Shown piece after piece: positions 1 to 5,946 of a stretch of DNA of 5,946 bases. The stretch comes from Frankiales bacterium (GTDB lineage: Bacteria; Actinomycetota; Actinomycetes; Mycobacteriales; SCTD01): positions 1 to 5,946 of the forward strand of contig JAODNB010000211.1 of NCBI GenBank assembly GCA_025464795.1, given 5' to 3'. Every line of letters starts with the position of its first letter. Position 1 is the first letter of the stretch. A model generated the notes under the pieces. The model made no database searches. It was not told the DNA's origin and saw nothing but the letters and a program-made list of their open reading frames with translations. The position numbers were made by a program, and so were the translations under genes.

Positions 1-143
1 GATCACCTGATCGCTGGAGTGCCATCAGTCAGTCGCTCCTAGATCCAGATCAACGAGCGCTACCGGTGGGGTTCAGGGCGCAGGGGGAAGGGCTGTGCCG
101 GCTCTCTTCTGCATCTCGAGCGGACCTCCTGCGCGTTTCTGCT
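1..143. other. Non-coding flank downstream of the ABC transporter operon
   Basis: I see no credible gene here. The stretch follows the 3' end of the minus-strand permease gene. No GC-rich hairpin followed by a T-run is visible on the minus strand, so no intrinsic terminator can be called. A short inverted repeat (GATCA, two bases, TGATC) sits at the left edge at about 1-12. A good Shine-Dalgarno-like AGGAGGT lies on the minus strand at 130-124, but it leads only to a 13-codon reading frame (114-73). Confidence 0.5.
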
Positions 144-1781
144 TCAGCGACCTCGAGTGAGCAGCTTGGCGGCGCGGGAGGTCGCGATCGCCCCCGCGAT
201 CAGGCCCACGGCGAGCAGCAGGAAGCCGGCGACCGGCAACCGGTCGGAGTGGGTGGTCACGACCGCAGCGCCTTTCACCACAGCGGGTTTGAACCGCAGC
301 GCCACCGCGGCTCCGGCGCAGCCGGCGACGACGGCGATGAATCCGCTGGTTCGGTAGCTGACGGCCAGCCAGGGGGGCAGGAACGGCGACGGGTCATCCG
401 AAAGCGCTCCGAGCGCACCGGCCGCCGCCAGCAGCACAGCCAACCCGATCCCCGCGAACGCCAGCTCAGCCGTCTTGCTGCCCGGTACCAGCCCCAGCGC
501 GGCAGCCCCGACGGCGCCTAGAGCGATGCCGAGGAAGGCGACGAGCGACGACACCCCCAGGTCCAGGCGAGCCAGCAGCAGGTGCGGGACAGGCACGGCT
601 GCCGCGAACGGCGCCCGGTCGACGTCGAGCCGGATCGGGTCGGCAAAGCGGGTCGCGACGACAGTCAGCCCCGAGGCCGCAACGACGGCGGAGACGAGCG
701 GACCGGTCATCGAGTCGCCCGGCGTCACGTGCGCCGCGGCCGACAGGATCGCGCCGCTGATCGCTGCTGTGGCCAGCAGTCGGGGCACAACAGGCGCCCC
801 CTGCTCCTGCGCGAACGCCTTTCCCGCCACAGCGGCGTTGACACTGCTTCCGAGGGCGACTGCCCGGCGCTTGCGGCGCCGTCGTCGCAGCGGCTCGGTG
901 CGGGTGAGGTAGACCGACGACGTGAACCCCAGCCGGAGGCTGGTGCGCGTCACATCAGCCCGACGAGAGCGGCTCAGCAGCTGCTCCGGGGTGGCTCGAC
1001 CGGCCGCTCGCAGCGAGAGCGGGACCAGCGCGAGCACGAGCAGGAGCAGGGCACCGATGACCGCGATCCCCTGGCTGCTGGCGGTAGCGGCACCGCTCCC
1101 GCTGAAGGGGAGGCTTCCCCGAACCGGGCCCAGGTCGGCGATGTCCTGCAGGGCGCTGGTCACGCCACCGGCTCCGATCTGCTGCCCGAGCCAGCAGAAC
1201 CCGCCGAGGGCGGCCAGGGCCGTGATGGCTCCCGCCACCCGCGCCACGAGGGCCACCCTCGGGGAGACCTGTACCAGCCACGCGAGCTGCAAGGCCAGTA
1301 CCGACAGCAGGACGGGGAGCGCGAAGTCGTCCCGCGCGACGTTCGCCGCGGGCGAGCCGAGGTCGTAGACGTCGACGTAGAGCAGCAGGAACGACACGAG
1401 GACCGCCCCGCCGACAGCGCGGCTGAGGGCGGCGAGCAGAGCCGGCAGGACCAGGGCGCGCCGGGGCACAGGCCAGGTCAGCAGCAGCCGGGCGTCCTCG
1501 GGAGGCAGCACCACAGGTCCGCCGCGCACCGCAGAGCCGCAGCGGCCGAGGACCACGGCGACGGCGACGGCGATCACCAGGAGCGGCTCCGCGCCACTGA
1601 CTGCTTGCCGCATGGCACCCGGACCCGGCTGGCCCTCCTGGCTGAGGACCGTGACGGGGTAGAGCGCGACGAGGGCGGTCACGTAGACGAGGTAGAGGGC
1701 GTCGCCGAGGGACTGGCGCTCCCGCCGAGCCCGGGAACGGGCTCGACGGACGTCCCTCGCGACCGCGGTGGGCGTCGTCAC
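144..1781 (-). CDS. ABC transporter permease, large multi-spanning membrane protein (DUF6297-like)
   Basis: Predicted integral membrane subunit of an ABC transporter, 545 residues, working with the ATPase encoded just upstream. About 12 hydrophobic segments are visible, near residues 28-45, 65-80, 111-137, 154-173, 178-198, 236-257, 335-350, 361-378, 400-430, 438-460, 477-495 and 515-535. They form two sets of about six, split by a very basic stretch (about residues 298-307, nearly all Arg/Lys) that should be cytoplasmic. A basic N-terminus (residues 9-22) precedes the first segment and fits an inside orientation. A motif near residues 92-110 (PPEDARLLLTWPVPRR) resembles the 'LL-x-P-x-x-R' loop of ABC-2-type export permeases. 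The start is GTG at 1781-1779. It overlaps the TGA of the ATPase gene by four bases (GTGA) and has no Shine-Dalgarno of its own, so translation is probably coupled. The DUF6297 assignment is from memory of actinobacterial families. The substrate is unknown and export is likelier than import, since no binding protein is nearby. Confidence 0.85.
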   Translation of the reverse strand: MTTPTAVARDVRRARSRARRERQSLGDALYLVYVTALVALYPVTVLSQEGQPGPGAMRQAVSGAEPLLVIAVAVAVVLGRCGSAVRGGPVVLPPEDARLLLTWPVPRRALVLPALLAALSRAVGGAVLVSFLLLYVDVYDLGSPAANVARDDFALPVLLSVLALQLAWLVQVSPRVALVARVAGAITALAALGGFCWLGQQIGAGGVTSALQDIADLGPVRGSLPFSGSGAATASSQGIAVIGALLLLVLALVPLSLRAAGRATPEQLLSRSRRADVTRTSLRLGFTSSVYLTRTEPLRRRRRKRRAVALGSSVNAAVAGKAFAQEQGAPVVPRLLATAAISGAILSAAAHVTPGDSMTGPLVSAVVAASGLTVVATRFADPIRLDVDRAPFAAAVPVPHLLLARLDLGVSSLVAFLGIALGAVGAAALGLVPGSKTAELAFAGIGLAVLLAAAGALGALSDDPSPFLPPWLAVSYRTSGFIAVVAGCAGAAVALRFKPAVVKGAAVVTTHSDRLPVAGFLLLAVGLIAGAIATSRAAKLLTRGR

Positions 1782-2476
1782 GCGTCGTCGTCGATGCGGG
1801 GCACGACGTCGCGCGGCTGCCCCGAGGCGACGACGACACCGTCCTCGAGCCGCATGGCGCGGGTGGCGAAGCCCTCGACGCGCGCGCGGGCGTGGGTGGC
1901 CACCACCGCGGCCGCGCCCCCGGCACAGCTGTCCTTGAGCAGCTCGAGGAACGCGTCACGCCCGGCGTCGTCGAGGCCGGAGAACGGCTCGTCGATGAGC
2001 AGCAGGCTGGCCGGTCGGAGGAAGGCGAACGCAAGTCCGGCCTTTTGGCGCATGCCCCGGCTGAACGTCGCCGGGACCTCGTCGAGGACGTGGCCGATGC
2101 CGAGCCGCCCGAGCAGGTCGACGAGCTTGTCCTCGCCGTTCTCCACGCCCCAGGCGCCGGCGATGAACGCTCCGTGCGCTCGCAGGGTCAGGTCGGGGAA
2201 CAGCAGGGGCTCGTCCGGGACGTAGGCGATCTCGCGGCGGTAGTCGGGCTGGTCCACCGAGGGCAGGAGCTCGAGGCCGTTGACCGTGACGCTGCCCTCT
2301 GAGGGATCGAGCACACCGGCGATGGCAGCGAGCGTCGTGGACTTGCCGGAGCCGTTGTGCCCAAGGATCGCCAGCACCTTTCCGGGCATCACGTTGAACG
2401 ACAGCGGTCCGAGGACGCGGCGCCCGTCGTAGTTCTTGCAGAGCCCGTTGACGACCAGGGCAGGAGGTGAGGCCAC
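1778..2476 (-). CDS. ABC transporter ATP-binding protein
   Basis: Cytoplasmic nucleotide-binding subunit that powers the adjacent permease, 232 residues, normal for a single-domain ABC ATPase. Visible motifs in order are Walker A GHNGSGKST (39-47, Lys45), a Q-loop position in YVPDEP (85-90) where acidic Asp88 stands in for glutamine as in many ABC-2/CcmA-type ATPases, the signature FSRGMRQK (138-145, a variant of LSGGQ), Walker B LLLIDEP with catalytic Glu163, D-loop SGLD (166-169) and switch histidine His195 in ATHA. The start is GTG at 2476-2474. An in-frame TAG at 2488-2486 rules out longer versions, and no Shine-Dalgarno precedes the GTG. The spacing to an upstream -10 hexamer fits a leaderless mRNA. 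It is the first gene of a two-gene operon, and its stop overlaps the permease start. The best guess is an ABC-2 type exporter of unknown substrate. Confidence 0.96.
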   Translation of the reverse strand: MASPPALVVNGLCKNYDGRRVLGPLSFNVMPGKVLAILGHNGSGKSTTLAAIAGVLDPSEGSVTVNGLELLPSVDQPDYRREIAYVPDEPLLFPDLTLRAHGAFIAGAWGVENGEDKLVDLLGRLGIGHVLDEVPATFSRGMRQKAGLAFAFLRPASLLLIDEPFSGLDDAGRDAFLELLKDSCAGGAAAVVATHARARVEGFATRAMRLEDGVVVASGQPRDVVPRIDDDA

Positions 2477-2482
2477 CCGGCA

Positions 2483-2510
2483 ACGCTATGCCGTGTTCGC
2501 GCCAATTTCA
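2483..2510 (-). promoter_or_regulatory. Probable promoter of the ABC transporter operon (leaderless start)
   Basis: On the minus strand a TANNNT -10 hexamer, TAGCGT (2488-2483), is followed by six bases (2482-2477) and then the GTG start at 2476. That is the spacing at which transcription would begin on the first base of the start codon. It agrees with the lack of any Shine-Dalgarno. A weak -35-like TGAAAT (2510-2505) lies 16 bases upstream of the -10. The motif is short, so this rests mainly on spacing. Confidence 0.5.
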
Positions 2511-2637
2511 TGCAGCGAGGTCGACCCTAGTTTCCGGTGAACCGGTAGCTGAGGCGTCGGTTGCCCCATCAGGGAACGGTGACGCTGGGGAGGTCGGCTT
2601 GGCGTAGGACGGGTGGGCAGTCCTCTGGCCAGCGTGA
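2489..2637. other. Intergenic gap without recognisable gene
   Basis: The plus frame that continues into the HNH remnant is closed by TAG at 2605 and TGA at 2635. The other plus frames give no recognisable protein, and I see no DUF222-like sequence. The part nearest 2489-2510 holds the minus-strand promoter of the ABC operon. The rest may be decayed coding DNA from the truncated endonuclease gene. Confidence 0.4.
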
Positions 2638-2964
2638 CCGATCCGCCAGAAGATCAGTGGCTGGCACTCTGAGCGGAGGCCTCACAAGCGCAGACCCTGG
2701 TATCCCCATCCATCTTTGCCGGACGCGACCTGCGTGTTCCCCGGCTGCCGACTCCTCGCCCAGATCTGCCAGAACGACCACGTCGACCCCTGGCCGCTGG
2801 GCAAGACTGAAGAAGCCAACATCGACAGCAAATGCGTCCACCACCACCAGAGCAAGACCGAGAAGTACTTCACCGTCCACAAAGACGAGTGCGGCGTGCA
2901 CTGGACCACCCCCGCCGGACGCACCTACACCCGCCCACCCCGACCCCTCCTCCGAGGCTGGTAG
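2638..2964 (+). pseudogene. C-terminal remnant of an HNH endonuclease (13E12/DUF222 type)
   Basis: The frame is open from 2638 (after TGA at 2635) to TAG at 2962. The recognisable part starts at about 2731. It shows the zinc-binding HNH layout: CVFPGC (cysteines at 2731 and 2746), NDHVDPW with the catalytic Asp-His (2776-2781), then KCVHHHQSKT (Cys at 2833, His codons at 2839-2847), and the typical tail WTTPAGRTY close to the C-terminus. In the family these lie at the end of a protein of several hundred residues whose N-terminal part is DUF222. Here that part is missing. No ATG or GTG start with a ribosome binding site precedes the domain; a TTG at 2716 is the only near candidate. The stretch looks less GC-rich than its neighbours, which suggests foreign or decaying DNA. 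The HNH core itself looks intact, so a short active protein cannot be fully excluded. Its end is 3 bp from the convergent flavin reductase gene. Confidence 0.78.
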
Positions 2965-2967
2965 CTC

Positions 2968-3699
2968 TCAGCGGTACTGGGGTCGACCTTGGCGGTAGTA
3001 GCCGCTGAAGGAGATCGCTGACTTCGCCCACCCTCGGGCGACGAGCTGCCGACGTACCCCTGTCGCAAGCTCCCCTTCGCCGGCGACCCAGGCTTGCCCA
3101 GGCGGAACATCCAAAGCGGCAACGGCAGCGGGGACCTCTCCGCGCGACACCCACATCACCGGGCAAGGAGACGGCTGCGGGTGGTCGACCTCGAGCACGG
3201 CTACCGCGTCGGGTCGTTCGGCGAGGATGCTCAACGCGGCCGGCATCCCGGTGTCGTCCGCGACGACGAGCAGCGGCGCTCCCGACGGGACGAACGGAGC
3301 TCCCTGCTCGATCAGCCCGACCTCATCGCCGACTGCGGCCACACGCGCCCAGGACACGGCTGGGCCAGATCCGTCGTAGAAGTGGAAGTCGACGTCCACG
3401 GAGCCAGGGCGCACCGCTCGGAGCGTGTAGTTGCGCAGCCACGGACGTACGGCGACGTCCATCGCGAGCAGCTCCGGGTACCAGCGCGCTGTCGAAGGCA
3501 GCACCAGCTGACCGGACCGAGGCAGGAGCAGCCGGGCGTACTGATCTCGACCTCGTGCGGGGAAGTCACAGCCGGTGAAGGTGATCCGGCGCATGGACGG
3601 TGTCAGGTCAACAACGGCCGAGACGGTGACCCGCACGGGGGCTTGAGGGTGGGTGCGGGCTGTGCGGAGAGCGATCAGGCCGGCTCCCACGCGCTGCAC
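2968..3699 (-). CDS. Siderophore-interacting protein family FAD-dependent reductase
   Basis: Cytoplasmic flavoprotein of the SIP/ViuB family (FAD-binding 9 plus SIP C-terminal domain). Characterised members use NAD(P)H or ferredoxin to reduce ferric siderophores and release iron. With the start chosen here it has 243 residues, within the family range. Visible are the FAD-binding RNYTLR (89-94), the GSGPAVSWA phosphate-contact region (about 110-118), the VVADDTGMPA motif (145-154; ADET-LPA in many relatives), the WVAGE motif (204-208) and the closing GYYRQG (234-239; GYWR-x-G in the family). The start is GTG at 3699-3697, because GAGGTG (3711-3706) is a perfect Shine-Dalgarno six bases before it. 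A GTG at 3708 would give 246 residues but lies inside that Shine-Dalgarno. The upstream ferredoxin gene ends at 3710 within the ribosome binding site, so the two are almost certainly translated together. It could supply electrons to another acceptor instead of a siderophore. Confidence 0.92.
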   Translation of the reverse strand: MQRVGAGLIALRTARTHPQAPVRVTVSAVVDLTPSMRRITFTGCDFPARGRDQYARLLLPRSGQLVLPSTARWYPELLAMDVAVRPWLRNYTLRAVRPGSVDVDFHFYDGSGPAVSWARVAAVGDEVGLIEQGAPFVPSGAPLLVVADDTGMPAALSILAERPDAVAVLEVDHPQPSPCPVMWVSRGEVPAAVAALDVPPGQAWVAGEGELATGVRRQLVARGWAKSAISFSGYYRQGRPQYR

Positions 3700-3705
3700 G
3701 CGGGA

Positions 3706-3711
3706 CACCTC
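3706..3711 (-). promoter_or_regulatory. Ribosome binding site that decides the flavin reductase start
   Basis: Minus-strand GAGGTG (3711-3706) matches the anti-Shine-Dalgarno perfectly and sits six bases before GTG 3699-3697. It overlaps the TGA stop (3712-3710) of the ferredoxin gene, so a ribosome ending there is placed on the next start site. It also contains the competing GTG at 3708-3706, which has no binding site of its own at a workable distance. Confidence 0.6.
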
Positions 3712-4075
3712 AGCGCTTCTTGCGCGGCGGTAGGTGCCGGAACACGTGCGCCTCGATCCGAGGCGGCAGCCCCTGAGCGCCGTCGCGGACCCAGTCCGCG
3801 AGGGCCTCGGTGGCCGACGGGATGAGCAGTCCGCCCAGCCAGGTGTCCCGGTCCTTGCGAGCGGCGGACGGGCGCCGGATCACGGCGACGTTGCTGCGGT
3901 CGCACTCGTCGAGGCAGTCGACGATCCGGAGCTCGACCGCGGGGTTGTCCGCGGCAGCGGCCTCCAGCGCGAGCTGCTGCTCCTCGTGGTCGGTGCGAGG
4001 GTGCTTCTTGGTGGTGCCGCAGCAGCAGTCGCGGCACAGCATCACCACGACGTCAGGCTGGGAGGGCTTGGACAC
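3710..4075 (-). CDS. (2Fe-2S) ferredoxin, thioredoxin-like small iron-sulfur protein
   Basis: Small soluble protein of 121 residues, probably an electron carrier. It has two cysteine clusters: LCRDCCCGT (Cys14, 17, 18, 19) and DCLDECDRSNVAVIRR (Cys54, Cys58). A first Cys group, then a Cys-x3-Cys followed by S-N-V-x-V, is the pattern of thioredoxin-like [2Fe-2S] ferredoxins seen in actinobacteria. The TTKKHPRTDH stretch after the first cluster and the tryptophans near residues 83 and 95 also fit that group. The start is GTG at 4075-4073. No Shine-Dalgarno precedes it, but a -10 hexamer lies exactly six bases upstream, so the mRNA is probably leaderless. The frame stays open to an ATG at 4216, but that extension is translated riboswitch sequence and would run into metH. 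An internal ATG (codon 12) is too close to Cys14 and has no ribosome site. The gene is followed immediately by a flavin reductase, a natural redox partner. Which cysteines bind the cluster cannot be told from sequence alone. Confidence 0.85.
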   Translation of the reverse strand: MSKPSQPDVVVMLCRDCCCGTTKKHPRTDHEEQQLALEAAAADNPAVELRIVDCLDECDRSNVAVIRRPSAARKDRDTWLGGLLIPSATEALADWVRDGAQGLPPRIEAHVFRHLPPRKKR

Positions 4076-4081
4076 CGAGCC

Positions 4082-4087
4082 AGGGTA
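4082..4087 (-). promoter_or_regulatory. -10 element of the ferredoxin-reductase operon (leaderless)
   Basis: TACCCT on the minus strand (4087-4082) fits TANNNT. Six bases (4081-4076) separate it from the GTG at 4075, so transcription should start on the start codon itself. The -35 is unclear. The element overlaps the metH -10 on the other strand by two bases. Confidence 0.5.
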
Positions 4088-4091
4088 AAGT
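4086..4091 (+). promoter_or_regulatory. -10 element of metH
   Basis: TAAAGT (4086-4091) fits TANNNT and puts the predicted first transcribed base at about 4098, one base before the 5' strand of the riboswitch pseudoknot at 4099. A TTGGAC at 4068-4073 looks like a -35 but is only 12 bases away, so the -35 is unresolved. RNA polymerase bound here would exclude polymerase at the divergent ferredoxin promoter. Confidence 0.55.
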
Positions 4092-4098
4092 GTTGCCA

Positions 4099-4178
4099 GG
4101 TCGAGAGGCGCTGCGACGGGCTGCACCCAATCAGGCACAGCCCGCCACGCTCGGCCCGGAGCACGACCAAGGGCGCCT
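4099..4178 (+). ncRNA. S-adenosylhomocysteine (SAH) riboswitch in the metH leader
   Basis: Aptamer expected to bind SAH, the by-product of SAM-dependent methylation, and raise expression of the downstream recycling gene. Pairings visible in the sequence are: GGTCGAG (4099-4105) with CTCGGCC (4150-4156), seven pairs including one G-U, forming the pseudoknot; AGGCGC (4106-4111) with GCGCCT (4173-4178), forming P1, extendable by G4105-C4179 if that base is free; and CGGGCTG (4117-4123) with CAGCCCG (4138-4144), forming P2 with a 14-base loop. The joint TGCGAC (4112-4117) follows P1 directly. The order and register match the Ralstonia SAH riboswitch as I recall it, GGACGAG then GAGCGC then UGCAA. 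One deviation is CCACGCTCG (4145-4153), where I expect CCAGGCUCG. The gene it precedes, metH, is a known SAH riboswitch target. No covariance search was possible. Confidence 0.82.
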
Positions 4179-4193
4179 CCGACTCCCGGAGGC
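4175..4193 (+). promoter_or_regulatory. Expression platform: hairpin hiding the metH ribosome binding site
   Basis: GCCTCCG (4175-4181) pairs perfectly with CGGAGGC (4187-4193) across a five-base loop, burying the Shine-Dalgarno GGAGG (4188-4192). Bases 4175-4178 are also the 3' strand of riboswitch helix P1, so the two structures exclude each other. SAH binding should hold P1 together and expose the binding site. No T-run follows, so control should act on translation rather than termination. Confidence 0.72.
4188..4192 (+). promoter_or_regulatory. metH ribosome binding site
   Basis: GGAGG lies six bases before ATG 4199-4201, an ideal spacing, and fixes the metH start. It is the target of the sequestering hairpin. 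Confidence 0.85.
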
Positions 4194-4198
4194 CCACC

Positions 4199-5946
<1,748 letters not shown>

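Noticed and set aside
1..12. GATCA/TGATC inverted repeat at the left edge.
   Set aside because: Five-base arms, no flanking repeat or motif; expected by chance.
73..114. Minus-strand 13-codon frame with ATG behind a perfect AGGAGGT (130-124).
   Set aside because: Far too short, no recognisable product, and the binding-site match can arise by chance in GC-rich DNA; its location after the permease fits no leader peptide role.
955..2034. Long minus-strand open frame in another frame across the ATPase and permease.
   Set aside because: R/P/A-rich shadow of the real genes; it crosses the operon junction and lacks any domain.
582..2225. Long plus-strand open frame opposite the transporter genes.
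   Set aside because: It encodes a low-complexity R/G/D/Q-rich sequence with no motifs and lies opposite two convincing genes; a typical GC-rich shadow.
2569..2901. Minus-strand 110-codon frame that looks protein-like.
   Set aside because: It is antisense to the HNH remnant, a frequent artefact of this family; the plus-strand HNH motifs are far more convincing.
4068..4073. TTGGAC as -35 of metH.
   Set aside because: Only 12 bases separate it from TAAAGT, too short for normal sigma-70 spacing; left unassigned.
4092..4198. Cobalamin or SAM riboswitch as the metH leader element.
   Set aside because: The leader is too short for a cobalamin aptamer and I see no B12-box-like core; the helix order and the TGCGAC joint fit SAH, not SAM classes.

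Overview
The window is GC-rich DNA with strongly G/C-biased third codon positions, GTG starts, 1-4 bp gene junctions and probable leaderless genes. This points to a high-GC actinobacterium. The permease family, the HNH remnant and the overall style suggest a Nocardioides-like member of the Propionibacteriales, but the genus is an inference from memory.

Layout. 1-143: no credible gene; the 3' flank of the transporter genes. 144-2476 (minus): a two-gene ABC transporter operon, an ATPase followed by a large multi-spanning permease with a 4-bp GTGA overlap. It probably starts from a leaderless promoter at about 2483-2510. 2489-2637: a gap with stops in the forward frames and nothing recognisable. 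2638-2964 (plus): an N-terminally truncated remnant of a 13E12/DUF222-type HNH endonuclease. It ends 3 bp from the convergent end of the next gene. 2968-4075 (minus): a coupled pair, a small thioredoxin-like [2Fe-2S] ferredoxin followed by a siderophore-interacting-protein family flavin reductase. 4076-4198: a compact divergent control region. 4199-5946 (plus): the first 582 codons of metH, cobalamin-dependent methionine synthase, running off the end of the window.

The most notable element is the metH leader at 4099-4178. It has the layout of an S-adenosylhomocysteine (SAH) riboswitch: a pseudoknot helix, a closing helix P1, a conserved UGCGAC joint and a P2 hairpin. The 3' strand of P1 overlaps an anti-Shine-Dalgarno strand that can pair perfectly with the metH ribosome binding site. 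Ligand binding should therefore free the site and turn metH on. A -10 element placed just before the aptamer predicts an RNA that begins almost exactly at the first riboswitch base. That -10 overlaps the -10 of the divergent ferredoxin gene.

Possible joint function: MetH needs occasional one-electron reduction of its cobalamin. A ferredoxin and an NAD(P)H flavin reductase are encoded back to back with metH from a shared control region. They may serve as its electron donors, or they may be an independent ferric-siderophore reduction pair. The sequence alone does not decide between these.
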